Shown: one piece after another, positions 33,860 to 42,268 of the stretch | How positions within the stretch are numbered: the first letter of the stretch is position 1 | Layout: every line of letters starts with the position of its first letter | NCBI RefSeq assembly: GCF_028736175.1 | Contig: NZ_CP117880.1 | Location: forward strand, 1,736,001-1,800,000 | Direction: 5' to 3' | DNA: 64,000 nucleotides | Source: Sphingobacterium oryzagri | GTDB lineage: Bacteria > Bacteroidota > Bacteroidia > Sphingobacteriales > Sphingobacteriaceae | Notes under the pieces: generated by a model | Database searches by the model: none | What the model was told of the DNA's origin: nothing | Seen by the model: the letters and a program-made list of their open reading frames with translations, nothing else | Program-made: the position numbers and the translations under genes

Positions 33860-34630
33860 TTATTTAATCAAATCCAAATACAGCATCGGCGTAATCACGA
33901 TGGGGGCTGCATCCGTAAGCACCAACGTCACTTCATGTTGTACCGCAAAACCTCCTTTATTTCCCAACATCGTAAAACCATCAGGCTGTTCAATCGCCAG
34001 CGTAGAGCGGGTGTTAAAAAATGTTTCTATAGCGACAACCGACCCTTTGCGAAAGCGACGTTTGTCTGCCGGATCGCGGTAGTTTAAAATATCGGTTGGT
34101 TCTTCATGCAAGGCGTTTCCTAAACCGTGGCCGCCAAGGTTTTTAATGACTTGAAAACCGGCTGTTTTAGCTTGTTTTTCCATGTAAGCGCCCACCTCAT
34201 TTATACGCATGCCCGAGCGCATACGCGCGATAAGCCCTTGTAGGGTGTGGAGCGAGCAATCTAACAATTTCTGATGATTATGCTTATCCGTACCGACTAA
34301 ACGGGAAGCACCGTTGTCTGCCCAAAAGCCGTTCCACTCGGCAGAAACATCGATATTTACCAAATCACCGTCTTGCAAGATAATTTCACTAGACGGTATA
34401 CCATGTGCAACCACATTATTGACACTGATGCAGGTATTTCCCGGAAAGCCGTAGGTTAATCGGGGAGCAGAGCGCGCGCCTTTCGCGGTTAAGTAAGCGC
34501 CGCCTAAGTCGTCTAACGCCTTGGTGCTTATTCCCGGGCGTACCTGTTCCAGCATGTACTGCAGCGTTTCGGCGACAATGTGCCCTGCTTGTTTAAGCAT
34601 ATTGAGCGCTTGTTCGTTTTCTACGATCAT
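33860..34630 (-). CDS. map: methionine aminopeptidase, type I
   Basis: A 256-residue enzyme that removes the initiator methionine from new proteins. The pita-bread metal ligands are visible: VNIDVSAEWNGFWADN (two Asp), GGHGLG (His), AIETFF (Glu) and QHEVTL (Glu); the HGIPS motif holds another active-site His. The start at ATG 34630 (MIVENEQALN) fits the family better than the open frame ten codons further upstream. It is not in a ribosomal-protein operon, so it may be an extra copy. Confidence 0.92.
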   Translation of the reverse strand: MIVENEQALNMLKQAGHIVAETLQYMLEQVRPGISTKALDDLGGAYLTAKGARSAPRLTYGFPGNTCISVNNVVAHGIPSSEIILQDGDLVNIDVSAEWNGFWADNGASRLVGTDKHNHQKLLDCSLHTLQGLIARMRSGMRINEVGAYMEKQAKTAGFQVIKNLGGHGLGNALHEEPTDILNYRDPADKRRFRKGSVVAIETFFNTRSTLAIEQPDGFTMLGNKGGFAVQHEVTLVLTDAAPIVITPMLYLDLIK

Positions 34631-34710
34631 CTTTTTTATTTCAAAGATAGACGGATTCAATCACCGCTAGGTAGTAAATTTTGGACAGGAGCAATCGTTG
34701 TTAAAATAGT

Positions 34711-34718
34711 TACCTTTG
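34711..34718 (+). promoter_or_regulatory. -7 box (TACCTTTG) of the AraC regulator
   Basis: An exact TAnnTTTG match only 5 bases before the ATG at 34724, which would give a leaderless or almost leaderless mRNA. It also argues against the longer open frame starting at 34580. Confidence 0.5.
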
Positions 34719-34723
34719 TAAAC

Positions 34724-35551
34724 ATGCCGATACAATGTCTTACATCAATACGTTTTTCATTCGATCTGGAACAGCTAAGTCTGCCCGTCGAATCGGCTCT
34801 GGATACGTTTGTGGTCGGGATTTATGAATTTGACTTAGCTAGTCTAGGTAACGAAGTCGCGCTCTTTAACGATGGTTTTCCTGCGCTGGTTATTCTTCCG
34901 AGACAAGAATTAAAAAGCACCTGTCGTGTTCACGATAATCTTTGCGCGTTAGATTCCAGATGGTTTGCAGCGGGAGCCGTCAGCCAAAGTTATTGGCTGC
35001 CACCTCATGCATTAGCAAATGAAAAGCTGACTATCGTGCGTTTTTTTCCATCGGCTTGGCAAGCACTTTTTGGTAAGCCGGCCGTTCTGCAACCTTATGT
35101 GCACAATCTAACTGATTATCATTCCGGTTTAGCAACTGTTTTTGAACGTATTTACGATGCGCCATCGGTGGTGCAGGGCTTAACAAGTTTACTAGTAAGC
35201 CTGTTTGCACAACGCCCGATCGATGCACGTGCGCTGGCCTTTGATCAGCTTGCCATGGCCGTCGAGCAAAATAGCAAAGCCCATAGCCAAAGCGTATCAA
35301 GTTTATCCAATTTTCATCCAAAATGGATACAACGGCAATTTAAGCGTAGCATGGGCGTAAGTCCTTATCAATTTGTACAATTGCAGCGATTTATCGCCGC
35401 GTATCGCTGTTTTCAAGAAGATGCGGCGCCCAATTTACACAGCATCGCTGATGCCTGTGGCTACTATGATGCCAATCATTTGGTTAAAGATTTCAATAAG
35501 TATCTCGGTGTATCGCCAAGGCAATATTTTAAAGCACGCTCGCATCAGTAA
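34724..35551 (+). CDS. AraC-family transcriptional regulator
   Basis: A 275-residue protein with a C-terminal pair of helix-turn-helix motifs (about residues 175-270: [20 protein letters not shown], then [29 protein letters not shown]), the AraC/XylS signature. The N-terminal half resembles DUF6597-type sensing domains ([22 protein letters not shown]), common in Bacteroidota regulators. The start at 34724 follows a promoter box by 5 bases. The CatB-like gene follows after 2 bases and is a likely partner or target. Confidence 0.85.
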   Translation: MPIQCLTSIRFSFDLEQLSLPVESALDTFVVGIYEFDLASLGNEVALFNDGFPALVILPRQELKSTCRVHDNLCALDSRWFAAGAVSQSYWLPPHALANEKLTIVRFFPSAWQALFGKPAVLQPYVHNLTDYHSGLATVFERIYDAPSVVQGLTSLLVSLFAQRPIDARALAFDQLAMAVEQNSKAHSQSVSSLSNFHPKWIQRQFKRSMGVSPYQFVQLQRFIAAYRCFQEDAAPNLHSIADACGYYDANHLVKDFNKYLGVSPRQYFKARSHQ

Positions 35552-35553
35552 GT

Positions 35554-36189
35554 ATGAAAAATCATTTTGAAAGTCCGTTTCGCGGTAAGATTATCGCAGC
35601 TCATAATACTAACCCAAATATCATAGCCGGCAAGTTTAGCTATTATTCAGGTTACTACCACGGCCATGCCTTTGAAGACTGCGCGCGTTATCTTTTTCCA
35701 GATAGGGATGATGTTGATAAATTGATTATCGGCAACTATTGTTCGATAGGCACCGGCGCATCGTTTATTATGGCCGGAAACCAAGGGCATCGGAGTGATT
35801 GGATTTCGACCTTCCCTTTTTATTTTATGGACGAGGTTGAGGCATTTGATGACAGTGTTAATGGCTTTCAACCGGCTGGCGATACGATTATCGGCAACGA
35901 TGTATGGATTGGTGCCGAAGCGATGATTATGCCCGGCATAACTATTGGCGATGGGGCGATTATTGGCAGCCGTGCGTTGATAACGCGCGATGTTTTGCCC
36001 TACTCGGTAGTTGCCGGAAATCCGGCGAAAGAAATCCGGAAGCGATTTGATCCTACAACAATCGATAAGTTGCTCGAGATAAAATGGTGGGATTGGGAAG
36101 CGGAAAAATTAGCCGACGCTATGCCGCTGATTTGTGCTGCAAATGTGGAAGCCTTGTATCTATTTCATTATATGTACGACCCCGCTTAA
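35554..36189 (+). CDS. catB: CatB-type xenobiotic acetyltransferase
   Basis: A 211-residue left-handed beta-helix (hexapeptide-repeat) acetyltransferase of the type B chloramphenicol/streptogramin family. It has [20 protein letters not shown] and GHRSDW with the catalytic His, repeated hexapeptides ([17 protein letters not shown]), and the C-terminal [10 protein letters not shown]. Members acetylate chloramphenicol or related hydroxyl groups, but many chromosomal ones have no proven drug substrate, so resistance should not be assumed. It is in an operon with the AraC regulator. Confidence 0.88.
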   Translation: MKNHFESPFRGKIIAAHNTNPNIIAGKFSYYSGYYHGHAFEDCARYLFPDRDDVDKLIIGNYCSIGTGASFIMAGNQGHRSDWISTFPFYFMDEVEAFDDSVNGFQPAGDTIIGNDVWIGAEAMIMPGITIGDGAIIGSRALITRDVLPYSVVAGNPAKEIRKRFDPTTIDKLLEIKWWDWEAEKLADAMPLICAANVEALYLFHYMYDPA

Positions 36190-36237
36190 GATCGACCGCT
36201 TATTCTGCATTGTTGTACACAAAAAATGCGATGTCGA

Positions 36238-37770
36238 TTATACTAAGTTTTCCGGCAAGATATATTGCCACGCGTCCGATAGATGATCGATAATATCCGT
36301 GGCAGTCATGCTTTTTGGATGAATCTTTTTGGCCGCACAATCGCCCGCCAGGCCGTGCAGATAAACGCCCAGTATCGCGGCATCTGCTGGCGAATAAGCT
36401 TGCGCTAAAAGCGATATGATTATTCCTGACAACACATCGCCAGCACCGGCTGTTGCCATACCCGGATTTCCGGTGGCATTAAAATGAATTTTACCGTCGG
36501 GAAGCACAATCGCCGTATTAGCACCTTTTATCACAACAATCTGCTGATAACGATTGGCCCAATCGCTAGCTTTCTGCAATTTTTCAAAATCATCCTGCCA
36601 AGCACCGATCAGGCGTTGCAACTCTTTCGGGTGCGGTGTTAAAATGGAATATGGAGGGAGCATAGTTAGCCACGCTTGCTGAAGAGCCAATATATTTAAC
36701 GCGTCAGCGTCAAACAACAGTTTTGGAGTTTGTTCTTTTTTCTGTAAATCTTTCAATAGTTTGCACAGCGCTTGTTGGCTTTCATCGGCCGTGCCCATGC
36801 CCATACCAACCGCTAATGCTTTGCCCTGCAACGACGCTAAGTCGAAGTTGGTGATAATTTCCTCCGTAGCGTCTGTTTTGACCAAAGCTTCAGGTAGAGC
36901 AGTTTGCAAAATCTGATAACCACAACGAGGCACGTAGCTTGTAACCAAGCCGCAACCGGTTTTCAACGCCGCGCGACTGGCTAAGACGATTGCACCGATG
37001 CTGCCATAACTGCCGCCAGCGACAAGCGCATGACCGAAAGTTCCTTTATGCGAAAATTTCTCCAGCGGCTTAACTATTTTTTTAATATCAGCACTGGTGC
37101 TATACCGCTTGTTTTCAGGTAGACTATGCAAGATCTCTTGGTCTAAACCAATATCAAGTACAACAAAATCTCCGGTAAACGCACCGTAAGCCGGTAGCAA
37201 TAGCGCAAGTTTAATGGTGGCGAGCGTGTAGGTGCGATTGGCTTTGATTAACGGCGCGTCCGGCGGTGTTGGTACATCAGCGAGCAGACCCGAGGGAATA
37301 TCGATCGCAAATACGCGATTGTTTGTAGCGTTGATCTGCCGAATCAGTGGCGCCCAACTGTGGTCGAGAACGCGTGATAGACCGTAGCCGAAAAGCGCGT
37401 CCAGTACAATACTTTTTTCGGAAAAATGTAGCTTACTTTCCTTGTTGATTTTTATGATGGGCACGCCGCAGGTTGCAAGGCGTTCCTGATTAAGCAGATT
37501 TTCAGTGCTGTAGGTTGTATGTTCCAAGAGGTAAACCGTCACCTCATGTCCGGCTTGCTGTAGTAAACGTGCTAAGACCAATCCGTCGCCGCCATTATTG
37601 CCAAATCCGCACAGAATCTCGGCTTTGCACGCACATTCGCCAAATACCTTCTGGAGTTCGTTGTATAACATCCTTCCAGCCCGCTCCATTAGCGCTGCCT
37701 GCGGCAATTGTTGTCTGACGACTGTTTCTTTTTCTAGCGTACGGAGAGCTGCTGCGGAGAGAATTTTCAT
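36238..37770 (-). CDS. nnr: bifunctional NAD(P)HX epimerase / ADP-dependent dehydratase
   Basis: A 510-residue metabolite-repair enzyme. Residues 1-215 form the YjeF N-terminal epimerase (FGNNGGDGLVLARLL nucleotide-binding loop; DALFGYGLSR), converting R- to S-NADHX. Residues about 225-505 form the ribokinase-like dehydratase with SHKGTFGHALVAGGSYGSIGA in parts, the ADP/ATP loop LTPHPKEL and NATGNPGMATAGAGDVLSG, whose Asp is catalytic. The fusion is the standard bacterial form. Confidence 0.93.
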   Translation of the reverse strand: MKILSAAALRTLEKETVVRQQLPQAALMERAGRMLYNELQKVFGECACKAEILCGFGNNGGDGLVLARLLQQAGHEVTVYLLEHTTYSTENLLNQERLATCGVPIIKINKESKLHFSEKSIVLDALFGYGLSRVLDHSWAPLIRQINATNNRVFAIDIPSGLLADVPTPPDAPLIKANRTYTLATIKLALLLPAYGAFTGDFVVLDIGLDQEILHSLPENKRYSTSADIKKIVKPLEKFSHKGTFGHALVAGGSYGSIGAIVLASRAALKTGCGLVTSYVPRCGYQILQTALPEALVKTDATEEIITNFDLASLQGKALAVGMGMGTADESQQALCKLLKDLQKKEQTPKLLFDADALNILALQQAWLTMLPPYSILTPHPKELQRLIGAWQDDFEKLQKASDWANRYQQIVVIKGANTAIVLPDGKIHFNATGNPGMATAGAGDVLSGIIISLLAQAYSPADAAILGVYLHGLAGDCAAKKIHPKSMTATDIIDHLSDAWQYILPENLV

Positions 37771-38220
37771 GACTGTCTTTTTACTAAAATAAGGAAAGTT
37801 GCTGGTAACTGAACCCTGCTGCGCGCCGAAAGTTTTAGCAGAAAATTATACATATTGTCGCATTATATTACAGTGCGGGGTTGTAGGAGGTGTAAGGAGT
37901 TTGACTACTGATGTTACTTTATAACGATAAACAACAAAACTATCATTTTCATAGTTAGTACGATTTTCTTAAGGCAAAACATCCCGTGTCTCACGACAGG
38001 GGATGTTTCAAAAAATTATAAAGTTGTATATTTCAGCAATGATAAAACGAAGTTTTTTGATTTCCGTTTTCTAAAATTGGCACTTTTTCATAAATTCTAT
38101 TAATTTTGTGCGGCTTTTGCTCACTTGGTCTACCTATTCACCGATGATTCGTTTAGCAACCAGTTTGTCATTCTGATCATCATTTAATGTCTATCAATAA
38201 AATGTTTATCCATTAGCGCT
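37771..38220. other. 450-base intergenic region with a strong hairpin
   Basis: No ORF with coding signs. A strong hairpin covers 37977-38008: AAACATCCCGTGTC, loop TCAC, then GACAGGGGATGTTT, with one G-G mismatch. No T-run follows on the plus strand; on the minus strand GGGATGTTTTG follows weakly. No clear promoter box precedes it. Confidence 0.6.
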
Positions 38221-38496
38221 ATGCAGAGAGCGCATTTAAAGAAATTGGGCGAGCCAATTCTCACTGTACTGGAACCTGATGGATCAGCGTTTTTAGACTA
38301 CTGTTTTGTTTCTTGTGCCAGTAACTTGGTGGGGGTCGCTATTTTTCATCATGGACACGCCGTCTGCACGGTGGCTTTGGTGCGTGACGAGGATGGGCAT
38401 AAAGTGATGTTGTCACACCTAGACGAAGATTATCCCGTCGAGCCGATGCAGCTAAAGGCGCTAGAAGAAATCTATGCGCGAAATTTTACTTATTAG
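38221..38496 (+). CDS. uncharacterised protein, 91 aa
   Basis: A 91-residue soluble protein with a mixed alpha/beta look (LVGVAIFHHGHAVCTVALVRDEDGHKVMLSHLDEDYP in parts). No recognised domain, signal peptide or membrane helix. Codon use resembles its neighbours and the start is reasonable, but nothing proves expression. It shares an organisation of short beta strands (VGVAIF/VCTVALV) with the protein at 38945 (VGVGLFL/CVLAIIG), and a distant relation between the two is possible. Confidence 0.5.
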   Translation: MQRAHLKKLGEPILTVLEPDGSAFLDYCFVSCASNLVGVAIFHHGHAVCTVALVRDEDGHKVMLSHLDEDYPVEPMQLKALEEIYARNFTY

Positions 38497-38576
38497 CAAC
38501 GAGATAGCAACGCTATAAAGATTGTAACGATCTTACCGCCCGACTTAGTTGCGTGTGTATTATCGGCATTTTTTGC

Positions 38577-38888
38577 CTAATCTCCTTCGCCCGATGCGGT
38601 CATTTGCCGCGAGTTATACAAATCTTGTAACCGATAGAAGTCATTTGCATCTTCTATATTTTCTCCGAAAAAATCACTGTAGTAGCGTAACTGATGAGCT
38701 AATGTCCAACCATCTGGATCGTCCGGATGCTTTGCCCAAGTCGTGTAATACCATGTAAAAAAGTCTTGTCGTGCCTGGCCAACCAAGATCATCTGCCGTA
38801 GCGGGTCGTGTATGTTTTCCATTGTATACTGTCTTTGTTTAGCTATTAACGCAGATAACTGCCTATGGTTCACCGGCAGCTTGATCAT
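38577..38888 (-). CDS. uncharacterised protein, 103 aa
   Basis: A 103-residue protein, predicted mostly helical and rich in aromatic residues (FFTWYYTTWAKHPDDPDGW, LRYYSDFFGENIEDANDFY). No family recognised. An in-frame ATG at 38822 is an alternative start, giving 81 residues (MENIHDPLRQM). It lies between two small plus-strand unknown genes. Confidence 0.5.
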   Translation of the reverse strand: MIKLPVNHRQLSALIAKQRQYTMENIHDPLRQMILVGQARQDFFTWYYTTWAKHPDDPDGWTLAHQLRYYSDFFGENIEDANDFYRLQDLYNSRQMTASGEGD

Positions 38889-38944
38889 ATCAGCAAAAAC
38901 AAAAAAGGCTTAGAAGCGTCTTTCTACATAGAAACATCATCGAT

Positions 38945-39268
38945 ATGACTATGAATTTTGACATCATAACATTGGACGATTTGCAAAAAGAAGCAAATGT
39001 GCCGAAGACAGTAGAAGATCAAGCGGAAGAAACTTGGTTTGTAAAATTTGGTGAGGAAGTGGTGGGCGTTGGGCTTTTCCTTCCGTCGAGCGACAAGTGT
39101 GTGCTAGCAATCATCGGGAATAGCTACGAAGATAAGATCGTAATTGGTAATTATGCGCCGGAACATACGGATGAGGCTCTGCTTCGCGAAGGGTTAGACA
39201 TTGTTTTTCAGGGTTACTTACGCTCCATCAAAGGTGATACGGTAATCGGAGAAATGCAAGTGGATTAG
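38945..39268 (+). CDS. uncharacterised protein, 107 aa
   Basis: A 107-residue acidic soluble protein (MTMNFDIITLDDLQKEANVP...). No recognised domain, signal or membrane helix. The middle is beta-rich (EVVGVGLFLPSSDKCVLAIIG). It is followed by a large inverted repeat at 39332. Function unknown. Confidence 0.55.
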   Translation: MTMNFDIITLDDLQKEANVPKTVEDQAEETWFVKFGEEVVGVGLFLPSSDKCVLAIIGNSYEDKIVIGNYAPEHTDEALLREGLDIVFQGYLRSIKGDTVIGEMQVD

Positions 39269-39640
39269 CGCCTATCGCTTGTAAATGCGTTGTCTATGAA
39301 AAAAATAGGCGGCCGTCCTCTCGGTAAGATAAAGACATCTCTAAAGTTTGGCAATTTTACTTCTGCATAGTTTGCCAAACTTTAGGCATGTCTTCCTAAT
39401 TTTTTTAAGTGAATGCCAATTAAAACCTTGGTTTAACAGAAGGAGTAAGCCGCACAAAAATATCGCCCCGAAAATCTAAACACGCATTATTGTCTAAGGT
39501 CTATAGCGACCATCAGGGACAGCAATCTGCATTGTCGTAACGTAAACTAGTAGCTGTCTTAAGGTCTTCTTTTTGTCTTTTCTCCTTTTCAGCATAATGA
39601 AGAGTAAACGCTTTTATAGGGCCTCCCAATGCAATCCTGC
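39269..39640. other. intergenic region holding a long inverted repeat
   Basis: Apart from the inverted repeat at 39332-39394 I see no gene, promoter pair or terminator here. Confidence 0.5.
39332..39394. repeat. long inverted repeat, arms of about 23 bases
   Basis: AAGACAT-CT-CTAAAGTTTGGCAA (39332-39354) pairs with TTGCCAAACTTTAG-GC-ATGTCTT (39372-39394). The inner 14 and outer 7 bases pair perfectly, with a 2-base mismatch between them and a 17-base loop. It is too strong for chance and has only a weak T-run after it. It may be a small mobile repeat, an RNA 3' end, or a protein site. Confidence 0.75.
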
Positions 39641-40183
39641 TTACGGTTCGATTACCGTACCGTTAATCGTCACGGTCTTACAGGTAAACGCAATGGTCAT
39701 ATTGCCCATATGCCCGGCATATCCATAAGCAAGAATTTGGTCAGAGAAAGAATTCAGCAATGCTTTATCAAAATTGATAGTTTTTGCGATCGTTCTACTA
39801 TACGTGTCGGTCACTACAATTTTTCCGGTTAATTGTGCCTGTCTTTTCGTTAGCGCCTTCAACATTTCAGCTGGAAAAGTAGGCGCATCAATATTGATAA
39901 AAACCGCATCGCCCATCATGTTCTCTGCGGTAGCAGTGGTTACCGGTCTTTGCGTAATGGTGGTGTCTGGCGCTGCAGCAGAAAAAGTTGATCCGGCCGG
40001 ATATCGAGCTATGCTAAGCGCGGCAGAATTAATTTTGCAGGATAGTTCGCGGCCGCCATCTTCTAGAATAAGCTCGACCTGGAAGCGTTGGTCTTCTGCG
40101 CTCTGTGCGCGCGCAGCCTGTGTGATCGCCGTAGCTAATGACAGCGTAAAAAAGCACAGTAACATTGTAAGTAGGTTTCTCAT
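39641..40183 (-). CDS. exported protein, possibly Hcp/TssD-like beta-sheet fold
   Basis: A 180-residue protein starting MRNLLTMLLCFF, with a signal peptide (cleavage near AARAQS). The mature part is beta-rich, with VELILEDGGRELSCKINSAAL and a C-terminal IAFTCKTVTINGTVIEP. This arrangement is reminiscent of Bacteroidota TssD/Hcp-type tube proteins and of pilus-tail tube folds, but a signal peptide is wrong for a cytoplasmic tube protein and no secretion-system gene is nearby. Treat the fold idea as weak. The open frame begins 10 codons further upstream. Confidence 0.6.
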   Translation of the reverse strand: MRNLLTMLLCFFTLSLATAITQAARAQSAEDQRFQVELILEDGGRELSCKINSAALSIARYPAGSTFSAAAPDTTITQRPVTTATAENMMGDAVFINIDAPTFPAEMLKALTKRQAQLTGKIVVTDTYSRTIAKTINFDKALLNSFSDQILAYGYAGHMGNMTIAFTCKTVTINGTVIEP

Positions 40184-40213
40184 CGAATAAATTATATAGC
40201 GGTCTGTAATCAA

Positions 40214-40590
40214 GTTAAATTATATGCGATTGTGTGCTGCTTTCGGTAGCTTCATGTGCGCTATATCTTGCTAGTTGTAAAGCATTTAATGTGCCAAATT
40301 TTTCGGAATGGAGTTGTAAGCAAAATCCACCGCACCACCTTGCTTTTGTTTAACTGTTATTAATCGAGAACATTTTACGCGAGGTTGGTTAGGCAGGTTA
40401 TAACACACCAACTTTGTCCATTTAAAATTAGACAGGCAACATGTCTCCAACGGTTTTTTAAACTGGTGCTGCAGCCAACTAGGAAATAGGAGAGAACCTC
40501 ATTTTATTTAATTTAACATTTGATAACATTTTCTTTTGAACCAACTGTGCGTTTTGTCTGTTCATTATACAAACAAGAAAGGATTATATT
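40214..40590. other. intergenic region upstream of csbD
   Basis: No gene seen. The region before the CsbD gene is AT-rich and should hold its promoter; TTTG elements occur near 40522 and 40535 but no clean TAnnTTTG pair is visible. Stress control would fit the CsbD family, but the sequence does not show it. Confidence 0.4.
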
Positions 40591-40776
40591 ATGAGCGAAT
40601 TAACTTGGAAAGGTCGTTGGAACGAAATCAAAGGTAAAGTAAAGCAACAATATGCAGAACTTTCTGACGACGATTTATTATACGCAGAGGGCAAAGAAGA
40701 CGAATTAGTCGGAAAGCTACAGAAGAAAACAGGTAAGACCAAAGATGAGGTCAACAGTTGGTTGAATGATTTGTAG
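40591..40776 (+). CDS. CsbD family stress-response protein
   Basis: A 61-residue protein with the CsbD pattern: WKGRWNEIKGKVKQQYAELSDDDL, then EGKEDELVGKLQKKTGKTKDEV, in overlapping parts. CsbD proteins are small, helical and hydrophilic, and accumulate under general stress in many bacteria; the molecular role is unknown. It is monocistronic, with a strong terminator just after it. Confidence 0.92.
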   Translation: MSELTWKGRWNEIKGKVKQQYAELSDDDLLYAEGKEDELVGKLQKKTGKTKDEVNSWLNDL

Positions 40777-40801
40777 AGGTTAAGTTTAGTTTGAGTTTAT
40801 G

Positions 40802-40842
40802 AAATACGGATGATCGTTTTAGCGGTCATCCGTATTTTTTTT
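40802..40842 (+). terminator. intrinsic terminator of the CsbD gene
   Basis: Perfect 12-base stem AAATACGGATGA (40802-40813) with TCATCCGTATTT (40826-40837), followed by a T-run. Confidence 0.9.
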
Positions 40843-40865
40843 AGACAAACATTGCCATGGCCGAT

Positions 40866-41222
40866 TTAATCGTCTTTTTTATCAGTCTTCCGTTGAGGAT
40901 ACTGGCGTAATCTGGTCTCTTGTCCCTGCGTAAGCGATTTGAGCTTGCCGTCTACAAAAAATAGAATATTGGTAATGGTATAGGGCTGTTCAAAGGCTTG
41001 TCCCGCAAAAGTTTCTTTGTAGTACAGCTTTTCCTCGTAAAAGCCAGTGCTGTCATTTATCCAAAATTCTGATTTAATAGGTTTTCCAAACGTAGAAAGC
41101 ACCGAATCTTTTGCTGTGCCTATCGAAATGGATGTGCTGGAAAATTTACTGAATTGACTCACCGAGCTGCAAGCTGATAAGGTGAGTGATCCTGCGAAGA
41201 GTAATATTGTTACGTATTTCAT
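40866..41222 (-). CDS. lipoprotein, possibly BamE/SmpA-like
   Basis: A 118-residue protein with a lipoprotein signal peptide starting MKYVTILLF; the lipobox is TLSAC. The segment ISIGTAKDSVLSTFGKP matches the GMTKxxVxxxLGxP pattern shared by BamE-like domains. The mature part is otherwise beta-rich. It may be an outer-membrane associated lipoprotein; the BamE relation is tentative. The start at 41222 is preferred because the six codons before it are not part of the signal peptide. Confidence 0.68.
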   Translation of the reverse strand: MKYVTILLFAGSLTLSACSSVSQFSKFSSTSISIGTAKDSVLSTFGKPIKSEFWINDSTGFYEEKLYYKETFAGQAFEQPYTITNILFFVDGKLKSLTQGQETRLRQYPQRKTDKKDD

Positions 41223-41492
41223 GGCACGTTTACCAATCATAATATGCTGCTTTTTATGTTTAAAGATGTTGCTTGATTATTTCCGTTTAAAAACTAAAAG
41301 TAGTAAAACATACGTTGTTTGTATCGTAAATGGGCGGGGAAAGATAGTTGTTAACCGCGATTTGTCTGATTCTTTTGCTAGGTATTTTGGATAAATATAT
41401 AGATAAAATAGTAATTATTGGCTTAGGTTATTTCTCTTAAATAATTATCTAATTACGATTAGATAATGCCCGTTTCGGCTTTTGATTGATAT

Positions 41493-42026
41493 TTAGCGAT
41501 CTTTTTTGTCTTCAGCGAATCTTCTATATATCTTTTTAATGATAACATTTCTATTCAAAAAATCGTCGAAGGCGTAAGTTGGTAATAGACAGCTTAGCCA
41601 TAGAAACAACGTCGAAATTTCGTCAAATTCAAAACTCACGGAGATTGCGACGGTTGGAAACAAACAAAGAAAGCCTAGCGTTGTATAATAATTTGCTTGT
41701 TTAATCTTTAAGTATTCGCCTTTTTCACGGTAATTCATTTTGAATGCGAAGTTGAAGATCGGGAGCCAAAATATGTAGTAAAGTATCTTTTGATAAGTCT
41801 TGAGATCATAATAGACTAATTTTGAGAAATCATCCGCCACTTTATTTATCAGTTTAGTTTTGTACCTCTTAATATCTTCCTCACTGACATCCCTTTTTGA
41901 AAGCTCGCTGAATGCTGTTTTTACAGCCAAGTCTGTATACTCGAACTTGTTGTCTAAAAGCTCAAATAATTCGTCATTTGTGAGGCTTTCGTATCTTTTT
42001 GCAAGACTTTCTTCGCTTACTTCCAT
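41493..42026 (-). CDS. uncharacterised membrane protein
   Basis: A 177-residue protein. The first 85 residues are soluble and charged (EESLAKRYESLTNDELFELLDNK), with a helical repeat look; three hydrophobic segments follow (IFWLPIFNFAF, TTLGFLCLFPTVAISVSF, TLFLWLSCLLPTYAF). No recognised family. The gene is isolated, and the surrounding DNA is AT-rich compared with its neighbours, which could indicate acquired DNA. Confidence 0.6.
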   Translation of the reverse strand: MEVSEESLAKRYESLTNDELFELLDNKFEYTDLAVKTAFSELSKRDVSEEDIKRYKTKLINKVADDFSKLVYYDLKTYQKILYYIFWLPIFNFAFKMNYREKGEYLKIKQANYYTTLGFLCLFPTVAISVSFEFDEISTLFLWLSCLLPTYAFDDFLNRNVIIKKIYRRFAEDKKDR

Positions 42027-42215
42027 ATTAACATTCCGTTAAATCGTTGTTTGGACTTTCTATCACTTAATACCTTGAGCTTACATAAATAACGGGCTAT
42101 AGCAAAATTAATATCGGTTATTTTCCAGATAATTTAATGTCGAAATAAAAGTAGAATGTTTTATCCTATTAACAAAATTAAATCTCGAATTTTCATAGAA
42201 GACCTTTTATGCTAT

Positions 42216-42248
42216 AAAAAAAGCCTACGCGGCCAGCGTAAGCTTTTT
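42216..42248 (-). terminator. intrinsic terminator of fabH
   Basis: On the minus strand, AAAAAGCTTACGC (42248-42236 side) pairs with GCGTAGGCTTTTT (42230-42218 side) with one mismatch, followed by a T-run. It lies 20 bases after fabH. Confidence 0.85.
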
Positions 42249-42268
42249 CTATATCATGCTATACTTGT

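Noticed and set aside
35554-36189. Acquired chloramphenicol resistance gene
   Set aside because: The CatB-like gene sits in a normal chromosomal context with a regulator, no mobile elements, and the family includes many non-resistance members.
36238-37770. Truncated or split nnr gene
   Set aside because: Both the epimerase and dehydratase domains are full length in one frame.
39641-40183. Type VI secretion component
   Set aside because: The protein carries a signal peptide and no other secretion gene is in the window.
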